Of a stretch of DNA of 64,000 bases, positions 17,049-26,485 are shown piece by piece. The notes beneath the pieces were generated by a model that did not search any database, had not been told where the DNA came from, and saw nothing but the letters and a program-made list of their open reading frames with translations. A program made the translations under genes and the position numbers. Source of the DNA: JBHOQS01 sp042408875 (GTDB taxonomy: Bacteria > Chloroflexota > UBA11872 > JBHOQS01); assembly GCA_042408875.1 (NCBI GenBank), contig JBHOQS010000015.1, positions 310,001 to 374,000 on the forward strand, written 5' to 3'. How positions within the stretch are numbered: position 1 is the first letter of the stretch; each line of letters begins with the position of its first letter.

Positions 17049-18158
17049 ATGGCATTCATTACTGGTCTACTCCTCATCGATGCTCCAGCATCTGCGCTAA
17101 ACAATCTTGGACAGGACGAAGGAGCACGGACTGAGAACGCGGTAGCCACGAAGTTCATCCGCACCCGGCTCGGGGCATTCCCGTATGTCTCGGCGCAAGC
17201 CTTCAGATACTGGCTTCGCACTACATTAGAGGCTAACAGCAACACTGTAACCAATGGGCAATTGCACTGGAAGGCTGCTCCGGTCTTCCGCGAGCAGAAA
17301 GTTGCATATACCGATGGGAATCCAATCGAGTACTGGGATGACGACCTGTTCGGCTACATGCGTGCGCAGTCGAAGCGTACTGGTGCGGCAGAGGCTCGTA
17401 AAGCAGACCAGACACGCGTGAGCGAAACGCCGACTACGGCAGAGATTACGCGCGCGTCGCCGTTTCGCGTAAGCACCCTTGTGTCGATCGCTCCAGTCCA
17501 GCTGGTGCAAGACTTTGGCACCATGTCGCGCTTCGAGGGGAATCCTGTCCCACACGAGCACCAGTTTTACCGGACCGCTCTGAAAGGATTGCTCTCCCTC
17601 GACCTCCATGCAGCAGGCACGTTCAGCTATCGCCAGCGCACCGGTTTTCTCAATCTGGATGAGAATCGACGGAAGCTCGCTGAAGAGAGAGGCTTGCAGC
17701 ATCTGCAAGAAGAGCAAAGCTACCGGCTTCCCCATGCAGAACGTGCCGCTCGTGTGGCTGCTCTCCTCCGCGGGCTCGCTCTGATCTCCGGCGGTGCAAA
17801 GCAGGCGCTACACTACACGGATGTAACGCCTGCTGTTGTCCTTGCCATGGTCACCCAGGGCGGTAATAACCCGTTGCAGTACATCATCGTGGCGGATAGC
17901 CAGGGTCAGCCTGCGACGCATACCGAAGCGCTGCGCGAGATGGTGGATACATGGGGCGATCAGATCCTCTCGCCGCTCTACGTCGGCTGGGTACAAGGGT
18001 TCCACGATGCTCAGCGCGAGCGCCTTCTCGAAGTGCTCCAGGAACTGGAGGCGGCCGGACGCTTGCCCCATGGTTACCGTGCAGGGCATCCCAGAAAGAT
18101 CCTGGAGGAATTGGCCCAGCAGATCGAGACGCAGCCGGAGCCCGGCTGGCTTGCATGA
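17049..18158 (+). CDS. cas7: type I-B Cascade backbone Cas7 (Cst2/DevR family)
   Basis: Forms the helical backbone that binds the crRNA spacer, 369 residues. The N-terminus FITGLLLIDAPASALNNLGQ followed by ENAVATKFIRTRLGAFPYVS, then SAQAFRYWLRTTLE, is the typical Cst2/DevR opening. PFRVSTLVSIAPVQLVQDFG and VPHEHQFYRTALKGLLSLDL match later conserved strands. A very strong SD (CAGGAGGTG) precedes the ATG, and the 61-bp leader is AT-rich for this genome. The high copy number of Cas7 per complex fits the strong SD. Confidence 0.92.
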   Translation: MAFITGLLLIDAPASALNNLGQDEGARTENAVATKFIRTRLGAFPYVSAQAFRYWLRTTLEANSNTVTNGQLHWKAAPVFREQKVAYTDGNPIEYWDDDLFGYMRAQSKRTGAAEARKADQTRVSETPTTAEITRASPFRVSTLVSIAPVQLVQDFGTMSRFEGNPVPHEHQFYRTALKGLLSLDLHAAGTFSYRQRTGFLNLDENRRKLAEERGLQHLQEEQSYRLPHAERAARVAALLRGLALISGGAKQALHYTDVTPAVVLAMVTQGGNNPLQYIIVADSQGQPATHTEALREMVDTWGDQILSPLYVGWVQGFHDAQRERLLEVLQELEAAGRLPHGYRAGHPRKILEELAQQIETQPEPGWLA

Positions 18159-18168
18159 GGGAGCAGCA

Positions 18169-18939
18169 ATGCACGCCCTACGGATCCAGGTTGACGGGAT
18201 CGGCACGTCATTCCGATACCCCCACTTCCTGGTGGGCCGGCAGCCGACGTACCGCATGCCTCCACCGGCCACTATTTACGGGCATATTTGTAGCGCGGTC
18301 GGGGAGTTTGTTGAGCCGAGAGGCCTGCGCTTTGCCTATCATTTCACCTTCCAGGCCGCAGCGGACGATATAGAGCTGCTCCACGTCGGCACTGTCGGCA
18401 CGGGACGGCCCTTGCGCCAGTGGGGCTACCCTCAGAACCTCGATGTCCAGCCTAATCCAGTTCGCCGCGAAATCTTGCTCTTCCCATCATTGACACTGTA
18501 TCTTGCAGCTTCCGACGGCCGGTTAGGCTCTCTCTATCGTGCGTTTCGAGCGCCACGCTATGCCGTCGTGCTTGGACGATCCCAAGACCTGGCCTCGTAT
18601 CGTTCTGTCGACATCGTCGACTTGCAAGAGGATGCGGGAGCGTACTTCGAATACACCTTGCTGCCACTAGAATACCGTGAACGCACTACTGCTGGAGTCA
18701 CTACTGTTATGCCGCGCTATATCAATCCGCTGAACCGTGAGGAGGTGAATTGGCGCATGTATCTCCTGCTGGACCGGCGAGTGCGTTTGCTCCCACCTGG
18801 AATGGATGCTCCTCCAACAGCGAGTGTGATGGCGCGCCAGGGACCGGACGAGAAGGTGTGGATCGATCCTGATACTTCACCAGATCAGGGGCTGTACAGG
18901 GCAATTGTCTGGCACACGTTCGTCGATGAAGAGGAGTAG
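18169..18939 (+). CDS. cas5: type I-B Cascade subunit Cas5
   Basis: Caps the 5-prime end of the crRNA in Cascade, 256 residues. The start MHALRIQVDGIGTSFRYPHF and the G-rich TYRMPPPATIYGHICSAVGE are the Cas5 N-terminal ferredoxin-like strand and PPsTiyG motif. I set the start at ATG 18169, 11 bases after the cas7 stop, because GAGGGAG lies just before it; the frame remains open further upstream but overlaps cas7. The 3-prime end overlaps the cas3 start by 14 bp, indicating translational coupling. Confidence 0.92.
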   Translation: MHALRIQVDGIGTSFRYPHFLVGRQPTYRMPPPATIYGHICSAVGEFVEPRGLRFAYHFTFQAAADDIELLHVGTVGTGRPLRQWGYPQNLDVQPNPVRREILLFPSLTLYLAASDGRLGSLYRAFRAPRYAVVLGRSQDLASYRSVDIVDLQEDAGAYFEYTLLPLEYRERTTAGVTTVMPRYINPLNREEVNWRMYLLLDRRVRLLPPGMDAPPTASVMARQGPDEKVWIDPDTSPDQGLYRAIVWHTFVDEEE

Positions 18940-21259
18940 CCTACCTACTGGAGAAGCAGGCCTCGCAGATATTTGGGCGAAAAGCAGTCGAACTTCTAAA
19001 GTAGGGGAACGACTCACGACGCATACTCAGCGAGTCGTGCGCGTTCTCTGTCGCTTAGCCGAACGGCTGCCTTACGCCGCTGAACAGGTACAGGAGCCAA
19101 GGCTCTGGCACCGAGCCTACTGGGCGTGCTGGCTCCACGACTTTGGCAAGGCTGCACGCGCGTTTCAGGCAGTGCTCCGCGGGCAGCGCGAACGCTGGGA
19201 GCACAGGCATGAGGTCCTGTCACTTGCTTTCCTTCCATTAGTATGTGAGCCCTCAGATCATGACTTTGCCTGGATCGCTTCCACGATCGCTTCGCATCAC
19301 AAGGATGTCCCCGAACTCTTCAGCATCTACGACCTTACCCTTCCCCCGGAGTATCTGCAATTCGAGAAAATAGCTGCTGAACTTTCTCAGGGTGTCACCA
19401 CCGCCCTTGTTACCTGGTTCTACGAGACAGCACGAAGACACTACGCGCGTGCGCGAGTAAGCTGCTGGGGGATACGATTCCCTGCTACCTTGCACCCTGA
19501 TGTAGCGCCAGCGCTGCTTGGTAGTGCCCCGCAGACAATTTTCCTGGCGTTGCAAGCCTATGACCGGCTCTATCGAACGCTCAAACGCGAACCTGCCACG
19601 AGCCGGCAGAACCAACAGGCGATGCTCCTTCGTGGACTTATTACGCTTGCAGACCATCTTGCCTCTGCCCGCGCCCCGCGCGCCGAACTGCTGGAACTGC
19701 CGGACGTCACTGCTCTGTTTGAACGGGCAGGAATGGCTCATGTCCAGCCACGCAGCCATCAGCGTGCGCTCGCTGCAATCGTCGGCTCAGTTGTTATGGC
19801 TGCTCCTACCGGAAGCGGGAAGACAGAAGCGGCCCTCCTCTGGGCGCGCCGTCAGTCTGAGACAGAGAAGGTCTCCCGGCGCCTGCTCTACCTGCTTCCC
19901 TATCAGGCAAGCTTAAATGCGATGCGGCAGCGCCTGCGACGTGTTCTCGAGTCACAGGTTGCACTGCTTCACGGCCGCAGTGCTCAAGTGATCTTTCGAG
20001 AACTTTCTGAGCAAGGCTACGCGCCGCATGAGGCAGAGTATGCCGCCCGGCGGGCTGAAGACTTGGCACGGCTGCAACAGCCCTCAGTCTGGGTGACGAC
20101 GCCATACCAGCTCCTCCGCGCCGCCTATCGTCTGCGCGGCTACGAAGGACTGTGGACCTCGCTATGTGGCAGCATGATCATTGTCGATGAGGTGCATGCC
20201 TACGAGCCTGAACGTCTGGGGCTCATTCTCGGCATGCTTGGAGAACTGGTAGCCACGTGGGATGTACGCGTCTGCGCTTTCTCGGCTACTATGCCCAGCT
20301 GGCTGCAGCTTCTCCTCTGCAGGAGCCTCCAGGCGATGAGTCCGCCTCGCGATGACGCGTTGTTCGAGGAGTTCCAACGCCACTATCTTGAGATGATCGA
20401 CGGTGAGATCACCGATCCTCTGGTGATCGACCATATCTGCCAGCAAGTCACCGCTGGCCGGTCTGTGCTGGTTGGTGTCAACACTGTAGCGCGGGCGCAG
20501 GAGGTTTATCGTCTTCTGCAACAGCGCTTGCCTCGGCGGCAACTCGAGTTACTCCATAGCCGCTTCACTGGACGTGACCGCCTCGCCAAGGAACAGCGTA
20601 TCATCGAGCGGCTTACACCCGGGCACACACGCACTGCGCTCGCAGTTGTAGCCACGCAGGTGATCGAAGTGAGCCTGAACCTCGATTTCGAGCGCATTGT
20701 GACGGAACCGGCGCCGCTAGAAGCACTTGCACAGCGCTTTGGGCGAGTGAACCGCCTTGGCAGGTATGGAGTTGTACCGGTGTGGGTCTTGACCAAGCCA
20801 GCGAACGGCCAGGGGGTATATGATCAGCGTCTCGTTGAGCGCACGCTGGCTGTGCTACGCGCACACGCCGCCGGCACGACACTGAATGAAGCTCTGCTCT
20901 CCGACTGGTTAGATCAGATCTATGCTGACGACCTACAAGGTGAGTGGCTTCAGCGGATTGAGTGGCACCGGCGCGAGTTTACGCGCGCTTGTCTGGCCTC
21001 GCTACGCGCCTTCGATTCTGCAGATGATCGCTTTGCCGAGCAGTTCGACAAACTGTTCGATGGTACTGAGGTCCTGCCTGCACAGCTCGAGGCTGAGTAT
21101 CGGCATCTGCGCGAGCGTTCCGTACTCAGTGCGCAGAGCTTGCTGGTCCCGGTGAGCCATATCGGACGGCTCAAGTCCCACCTGCGCTGGCACCAAGAGT
21201 TTCGCCTGAACGTTGTCGATCTACCCTATGACCCGGAGAGCGGCCTGTCACTCCCGTGA
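18926..21259 (+). CDS. cas3: CRISPR helicase-nuclease Cas3
   Basis: Signature enzyme of type I systems: unwinds and degrades DNA recruited by Cascade. It has 777 residues, with an N-terminal HD nuclease and a superfamily 2 helicase. The HD pair lies in WLHDFGKAARAF (residues 71-72), with a later His pair in ASHHKD. The helicase has Walker A APTGSGKTEAALLW near 292, DEVH at 421-424, motif III FSATMPSW, and motif VI QRFGRVNRLG. The start at ATG 18926 overlaps the end of cas5; a TTG at 18905 is the alternative. All catalytic residues I can check are intact. Confidence 0.95.
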   Translation: MKRSSLPTGEAGLADIWAKSSRTSKVGERLTTHTQRVVRVLCRLAERLPYAAEQVQEPRLWHRAYWACWLHDFGKAARAFQAVLRGQRERWEHRHEVLSLAFLPLVCEPSDHDFAWIASTIASHHKDVPELFSIYDLTLPPEYLQFEKIAAELSQGVTTALVTWFYETARRHYARARVSCWGIRFPATLHPDVAPALLGSAPQTIFLALQAYDRLYRTLKREPATSRQNQQAMLLRGLITLADHLASARAPRAELLELPDVTALFERAGMAHVQPRSHQRALAAIVGSVVMAAPTGSGKTEAALLWARRQSETEKVSRRLLYLLPYQASLNAMRQRLRRVLESQVALLHGRSAQVIFRELSEQGYAPHEAEYAARRAEDLARLQQPSVWVTTPYQLLRAAYRLRGYEGLWTSLCGSMIIVDEVHAYEPERLGLILGMLGELVATWDVRVCAFSATMPSWLQLLLCRSLQAMSPPRDDALFEEFQRHYLEMIDGEITDPLVIDHICQQVTAGRSVLVGVNTVARAQEVYRLLQQRLPRRQLELLHSRFTGRDRLAKEQRIIERLTPGHTRTALAVVATQVIEVSLNLDFERIVTEPAPLEALAQRFGRVNRLGRYGVVPVWVLTKPANGQGVYDQRLVERTLAVLRAHAAGTTLNEALLSDWLDQIYADDLQGEWLQRIEWHRREFTRACLASLRAFDSADDRFAEQFDKLFDGTEVLPAQLEAEYRHLRERSVLSAQSLLVPVSHIGRLKSHLRWHQEFRLNVVDLPYDPESGLSLP

Positions 21260-21411
21260 CTACGCTGTGCTCGTGATACCCTGCTGTTTCACCTGAATTC
21301 GAACAGGTGTCGCACTTATCGGAGCATGCGGGAAGAGCTAGGTGCAGCGCCCTGATCATGTGCTGAAGTGTTTGGCCAGGGACGGCCGACAACACGGGGA
21401 CAGCGCCCCAC

Positions 21412-22497
21412 ATGGCTGCGACACAAGAGAGACACGTAATAGACCTGAATATAGCCTTTGAGCCTGCTGATTCCCTGGCGCGGCGCTTTCTCATCGTGGA
21501 GCGCTTCGGCGCCTTCATCGGGAAACACTCCGAGCGGCTGCGCGTCAGCGTGAAGGGCGAGCTGGTGCAGGAGACGCCTTTGCTCGACCTCGAACATGTG
21601 CTGGTGTGCTCCAGCGGGGTCTCGCTCTCCGCCGACGCTCTGCGCCTGTGTGCCGATCGCGGCATCCCAGTCAGCTTCGTCACCCGCCGCGGTGAGCCCT
21701 ACGCCACGCTCTTTTCGCCTGCTCTCACCGCTACTATCCTCACTCGCCGCCAGCAGCTCCTGGCCGTCGAGGACCCTCGCGGCGTCGCCCTGGCCCAGGC
21801 CTTCGCCATCGCGAAGCTGAAGAACCAGGCCGGCTTCCTGCGCTATTGCGCCCGCTCGCGGCAAACCACCCAGCCCGAGCTCGCCCGTGACCTGCGCGAT
21901 GCCGCCATCGAGATCGAGGTCGCTCTCGATAAAATCGCCGCACTGCGCGCCCGCTCCATCCGCGAGGTGCGCCAGCAGCTCCTGGGCTACGAGGCCGCCG
22001 GCGCCAAGCACTACTGGGAGATGGTCGGCCGTCTGCTGCCCGCCTGGACCGGCTGGCCAGGCCGCGCCGGCCGCGGCGCTACCGACCTGGTGAATAGCTG
22101 CCTGAATTACTGTTACGGCATCCTGTACACCCAGGTCGAGCGAGCGCTTATCCTCGCCGGTCTTGATCCATACGCTGGATATTTGCACGAAGATCGTCCA
22201 GGAAAGCCGAGCCTGACCCTGGATCTCATTGAGGAGTTCCGCCAGCCGGTGGTGGACCGCCGCGTGTTTGCCCTGCTGAACCTGGGCGCGGCCCTCCGGC
22301 TGGACGAGCAGGGCCGCCTGGACGAGCCGTCGCGGCGGCGCCTGGCCGAGGAGGTGCTGCGCCAGCTCGATGAGGAGCGTCGCTACCTCCGCCACCGCCG
22401 CCGCTTGCGCTCGATCATCCAGACCCAGGCCCGCGCGATCGCCGCCTTCCTGCGCGGCGAGCATGCTACGTACACCGGCTACGTTGAGCGCTGGTGA
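21412..22497 (+). CDS. cas1: CRISPR integrase Cas1
   Basis: Metal-dependent integrase that, with Cas2, inserts new spacers; 361 residues. The catalytic triad is visible: Glu203 in YWEMVG, His259 in YAGYLHEDRPGKPSL, and Glu near 274 in LDLIEEFRQP. NSCLNYCYGILYTQVERALI is the conserved helix before the histidine motif. A 152-bp gap separates it from cas3, and the cmr1 start follows after 32 bp. Its partners cas2 and cas4 lie about 9 kb downstream, after the whole Cmr module, an unusual split. Confidence 0.95.
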   Translation: MAATQERHVIDLNIAFEPADSLARRFLIVERFGAFIGKHSERLRVSVKGELVQETPLLDLEHVLVCSSGVSLSADALRLCADRGIPVSFVTRRGEPYATLFSPALTATILTRRQQLLAVEDPRGVALAQAFAIAKLKNQAGFLRYCARSRQTTQPELARDLRDAAIEIEVALDKIAALRARSIREVRQQLLGYEAAGAKHYWEMVGRLLPAWTGWPGRAGRGATDLVNSCLNYCYGILYTQVERALILAGLDPYAGYLHEDRPGKPSLTLDLIEEFRQPVVDRRVFALLNLGAALRLDEQGRLDEPSRRRLAEEVLRQLDEERRYLRHRRRLRSIIQTQARAIAAFLRGEHATYTGYVERW

Positions 22498-22529
22498 GGT
22501 CGAGTACGCCCTCGTCCCGGAGGTGCCCG

Positions 22530-23660
22530 ATGGCTGAGCTCTCAAGCATTACGCTGGAGTGCAAGACCGTTACCCCGCTCTTCCTGGGCGGCGCCGATCC
22601 CCGCGGCGCGCCGGAGTTGCGCGCACCCTCCCTGCGCGGCGCCCTGCGCTACTGGTTCCGCGCGCTTCTCGCCGAGACGGACCTCCCCACGCTGCAGCAA
22701 CGCGAGGCTGCAGTGTTCGGCAGCCAGGCCCATGCCTCGCCGCTGAGCATCCGCGTGTCCTTTGCCAAGCCCCCGCCGGTTCAGACATGGAATCCGCTAC
22801 ACTGGCTGCCCGGCTCTGCCGACACAGGGCGGCAGGTCAACGGCCTAGTGTACCTCGGCTTCGCCTTCCGCAAAGCCGGTGCCCAGCAGGCGCGCCAGGC
22901 AATCGACGCCGGCTGGCGTTTTCAGGTGCACCTCTCAGCGCAGCACGAGGATGTGCTGCGCCAGGCCCTCGCCGCCTTCTGGGCCCTCGCCTACGCCGGC
23001 GGGCTGGGCAGCCGCACGCGCCGCGGCTTCGGTACGATCCGCGTCGTTGCGCCGCCGGCAACAACGCCCGCTGACATACCCACGCTCGTGTCCGCTGCTC
23101 GTACCCCGCAAGAGCTCGCCGCGCAGCTCGCCGATGGGCTTCGCGCCGCCAGACAGGCAGTTCGCGCAGGCGCTCCTCATGCGCCACTATCCTATACTGC
23201 CCTCGCTCCAGGGGCGATCAAGGCCACTGTCCTTGGCCATATGTGGCCCTCATGGCATGCCGCCCTGGCCGACATTGGTCAACTTATGGCAGAGCACCGC
23301 CAGCCGCTCTCGCCAACAATGCAGGACTTGCTCGGCACCCCGCAGCCACAGACGTCCTATACGCGGGTCGCATTTGGGCTGCCTATCGTGTATTACAGCC
23401 CGGCCACCCGACAGAGCCTTACCCTTGAGGCGACGAAGATCTCTCGGCGGGCATCGCCGCTGTGGATCCGCCCGCTCTATCTGGCTCCAGGACAGTATGC
23501 AGTCGTGCTCTGGCTGTCCCATGCGCCCTTCTGGCCGGACGGCTCCAGGCTGCAGGTCGCAGATGCCACGCTGCCTGGCGATGTGTCGCTTGGTGGCGTC
23601 GCGCAGTTTATCGATAAGTGCACCGAGAAGTGGCAGGGTTATGAGGTGACGGTGCGATGA
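22530..23660 (+). CDS. cmr1: type III-B RAMP protein Cmr1
   Basis: Subunit capping the 3-prime side of the Cmr complex, 376 residues. The N-terminal ITLECKTVTPLFLGGADPRG then LRAPSLRGALRYWFRALL is the classical Cmr1 opening, and GGLGSRTRRGFGTIRV is the RAMP glycine-rich loop. I chose ATG 22530 with GGAGG seven bases upstream; a start at 22494 would overlap cas1 and add 12 non-family residues. The stop overlaps the cas10 start by four bases. Confidence 0.92.
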   Translation: MAELSSITLECKTVTPLFLGGADPRGAPELRAPSLRGALRYWFRALLAETDLPTLQQREAAVFGSQAHASPLSIRVSFAKPPPVQTWNPLHWLPGSADTGRQVNGLVYLGFAFRKAGAQQARQAIDAGWRFQVHLSAQHEDVLRQALAAFWALAYAGGLGSRTRRGFGTIRVVAPPATTPADIPTLVSAARTPQELAAQLADGLRAARQAVRAGAPHAPLSYTALAPGAIKATVLGHMWPSWHAALADIGQLMAEHRQPLSPTMQDLLGTPQPQTSYTRVAFGLPIVYYSPATRQSLTLEATKISRRASPLWIRPLYLAPGQYAVVLWLSHAPFWPDGSRLQVADATLPGDVSLGGVAQFIDKCTEKWQGYEVTVR

Positions 23661-26485
23661 CGCCAGAACTCGCTCTCATCAAGCTGGCAGCTTTTTTGCA
23701 CGACCCGCCACACAAGCCGCTGGTGCTCGGCCGCGGGGCCGGCCATGAGGCCTACGCCGCGCAGGTGCGCCAGGCGCTGGGTCTGCCGGACCTGCTGGAC
23801 AATGGGCGCGGCGAACTGGCCCGCCGCGCCGACCACATCGCTTCCGCTGCCGATCGGCCAAACTTCCCGTCAGGTGTCCAGGCAGACTTCTGGCGCGCCC
23901 CGGTGCTCAGCCATCCCCTGGCTTGCGCTCAACCCGGCCAGCCCAGCGTGGTGTCGCTCGGCCCTCTGCCCGGCACCCTCGACCTCGATGTGCTGACCCG
24001 CAGCGTCGAGCGGGCCGCGCAGTTTCTGCGCGCGCAGGCGGGCGATGACCCGGAACGGCTGTATCTCACCCTGTGGCGGTACTTCCCAGAGTATCTGCGC
24101 GCCGGCGAGGCGGCCCCTGAGGCCCACGTGCCGCCCGATCAACGCCTGGGGCTGCTCTGGCATGCCCTGCCGGCCGATACGCGCGTCCCCGATCACTCGT
24201 TGTGGGATCACCTTTCCATCACTGCAGCGATCGCCGGGGCACTGCCGCAGCCGGCTTTCCTGGTGTTCTCCCTCGGCCCTGTACAGGAGTTCATCGCCCA
24301 GGCGCGCAAGACGCAGGACCTCTGGGCCGGCAGCTATCTACTGTCGTACCTGGCCTGGGCAGCCATGCGTCCGCTCTGCGAGGAACTGGGGCCCGATTGC
24401 GTGCTCTACCCGGCGCTGCACGGTCAGCCGCTGGTCGATGGCTGGCTCTCTCAGAAGGGAGTGCAACCGCCTGAACCATACGCCCTGCCCTCTGGTAACA
24501 GGCACATGGCCAGCCTGCCCAATAAGTTCGTGGCCCTCGTCCCGCTCCCCCAGGCGTCAGACCTGGCTCAACGTGCTGCGGCTGAGTGCGCTGCCACCTG
24601 GCGCAGCCTGGCCGAAGAGGTCCGGCACTATCTCGAGCAGCGCTTCGATCAGCAGGGTCTTGCTCTCGACGCCACTACCTGGCAGCGCCAGATCGACGCG
24701 CACCTGGAGACTCACTGGGCGGTGCTGCCCTGGCCCGATCCTGCGCTGGTGGAGGGAGACGCGCAGGCGCGGCGCTGGGTACGGGAGCAGCTCGAACCGT
24801 GGGTCACCGCCGACGGGCTTCGAGACTTCTGGACCACGTTTGAGGCCTACGCCGGCTATGGCCGCTACGCTATCAACGCCGGCACGCTCTATGCGCCGCT
24901 GCATACCCTGGCGCAGCGGGTCTTTGATGCTGCGAAGCTGGCGCGGCGCTTCGCCCCGGGCGAAGAGCCCGGCTATAAGTGTACGCTGTGTGGCCGCCGC
25001 GCACCGGCCCTGGCCGGCAGCGCTCACTACAATGAGCAGCGCCAGGCCTGGGCTCACGCGGCGGAGGCTTTGGGCGCTGGCGCTTTGCGTTCTGAGGGCG
25101 CCGAGCGGCTGTGCGCGGTCTGCCTGGTCAAGCGCCTCGCTACCCGCTGCTCGGCCCTGCCCACGGCAGGCGGCGATGCACCTGCCTTCCCCTCTACCAG
25201 CGACATGGCCGCGCAGCCCTTACGCCAGCAGCTCATCAAGCGCGCCGCAGATCCGTCGCTCGGCGGGCCACTGCATGAGTTCCTGGAAGATATCTTCGAG
25301 TACGTTCCTGCGTTCAACCGCGATGCCGGGTCTCCCCTCGACGCAGCCGTGCCGGAGGAAAGCCCGATCAACGCCTCCGTGGATGACATGCGCCGCGCCT
25401 TGCGCAAGCTCGATGGCGAATGGTTTTTCCCAGAGACGTACACTCGCCACACACAGGTAGTCCGCTGTAATCAGGACCTCGCCGAGGCCTTGCGGGCGGC
25501 TGAGCGCTCCCTTGGAAAGGTGCTCAAACAGATCGATAGTTCCGGCCCCTCGCCGTACTACGCCATCCTGCTGATGGACGGCGATCGCATGGGCAGGTGG
25601 ATCGGCGGCCAGGCACATGAGGACACCCTGCGCGATCTGCTCCATCCCGAGGTGCTGCGCGCTCTGGATGCTCTGGATGGCTGGGAGACGGTGCTGGGAG
25701 TCCGCCGGCTCTTCGGTCCCTCCACCCACGCGGCGCTCAGCAGCGCACTGCTGGCCTACGCTCGCTATAGCGTCCCCTGGATCGTTGAACGCGAGCACGC
25801 TGGCCGCGTGGTCTATGCCGGCGGCGATGATGTGCTGGCGCTGCTGCCGCTCCCCTCGGCGCTCCCCGCGGCCTATGACCTGCGCCGGGCCTACAGCCGC
25901 TCCTACGTCTTGGTGGAGCTCGATGGTCGGGTCCACCGCGAGTGGTCGGGCACGCTGAACTTGGCCCACAGCCTGATCGAACGCCACATGGGCCCGGATG
26001 CCACCGCCAGCGCCGGCATCGCCCTGGTGCATCACCTCTATCCCCTGGGCGCGGCGCTGGAGCAGCTCCGCCGCTGGGAGCAAGAGGCCAAGGACCGCTG
26101 CGGGCGCGATGCGTTTGTCGTCGGGGTGATCCGCCGCTCTGGGCCCGACCTGGTCTTCGGCGGAAAATGGCCCCTGCTTCCCCAGCTCCTGGAAATCCAG
26201 GCGGCCTTTGCCCGCGCGGCGCTCCCCGATCGCACGCCGTACCTGATCCGTGAGCTGGTCGAGCGCGCCGGCACGCTCCCTCGGGATGAGGCCCGGCCGC
26301 TGGTGCGCTCCACCCTCGAGCGGCGAGAGCGGCAGCCGTCTCCCACAGGCCAGGACCCGGCCACCCTCGTGCTTAACGTGCTGGATGCGCTCGGCTACGA
26401 TCTGGCCGGTCTCACTAACTTCCTGATGGTCGCCCGCTTCCTGGCGCAGGAGGTGAACCGACATGGGGCTGCGTCTCTTTCTTGA
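23657..26485 (+). CDS. cas10: type III-B Cas10 (Cmr2)
   Basis: Large subunit of the Cmr complex, 942 residues. An N-terminal HD-type motif AAFLHDPPHKP (residues ~12-22) suggests a nuclease domain. A zinc ribbon is built from CTLC near 440 and CAVC about 45 residues later. The palm cyclase motif GGDD is at residues 722-725 (VVYAGGDDVLALL), preceded by LLMDGDRMGRWIGG. With GGDD intact the protein should make cyclic oligoadenylates when target RNA is bound. A CARF-HEPN effector is encoded 3.7 kb downstream. The ATGA overlap with cmr1 and 23-bp overlap with cmr3 show tight coupling. Confidence 0.95.
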   Translation: MTPELALIKLAAFLHDPPHKPLVLGRGAGHEAYAAQVRQALGLPDLLDNGRGELARRADHIASAADRPNFPSGVQADFWRAPVLSHPLACAQPGQPSVVSLGPLPGTLDLDVLTRSVERAAQFLRAQAGDDPERLYLTLWRYFPEYLRAGEAAPEAHVPPDQRLGLLWHALPADTRVPDHSLWDHLSITAAIAGALPQPAFLVFSLGPVQEFIAQARKTQDLWAGSYLLSYLAWAAMRPLCEELGPDCVLYPALHGQPLVDGWLSQKGVQPPEPYALPSGNRHMASLPNKFVALVPLPQASDLAQRAAAECAATWRSLAEEVRHYLEQRFDQQGLALDATTWQRQIDAHLETHWAVLPWPDPALVEGDAQARRWVREQLEPWVTADGLRDFWTTFEAYAGYGRYAINAGTLYAPLHTLAQRVFDAAKLARRFAPGEEPGYKCTLCGRRAPALAGSAHYNEQRQAWAHAAEALGAGALRSEGAERLCAVCLVKRLATRCSALPTAGGDAPAFPSTSDMAAQPLRQQLIKRAADPSLGGPLHEFLEDIFEYVPAFNRDAGSPLDAAVPEESPINASVDDMRRALRKLDGEWFFPETYTRHTQVVRCNQDLAEALRAAERSLGKVLKQIDSSGPSPYYAILLMDGDRMGRWIGGQAHEDTLRDLLHPEVLRALDALDGWETVLGVRRLFGPSTHAALSSALLAYARYSVPWIVEREHAGRVVYAGGDDVLALLPLPSALPAAYDLRRAYSRSYVLVELDGRVHREWSGTLNLAHSLIERHMGPDATASAGIALVHHLYPLGAALEQLRRWEQEAKDRCGRDAFVVGVIRRSGPDLVFGGKWPLLPQLLEIQAAFARAALPDRTPYLIRELVERAGTLPRDEARPLVRSTLERRERQPSPTGQDPATLVLNVLDALGYDLAGLTNFLMVARFLAQEVNRHGAASLS

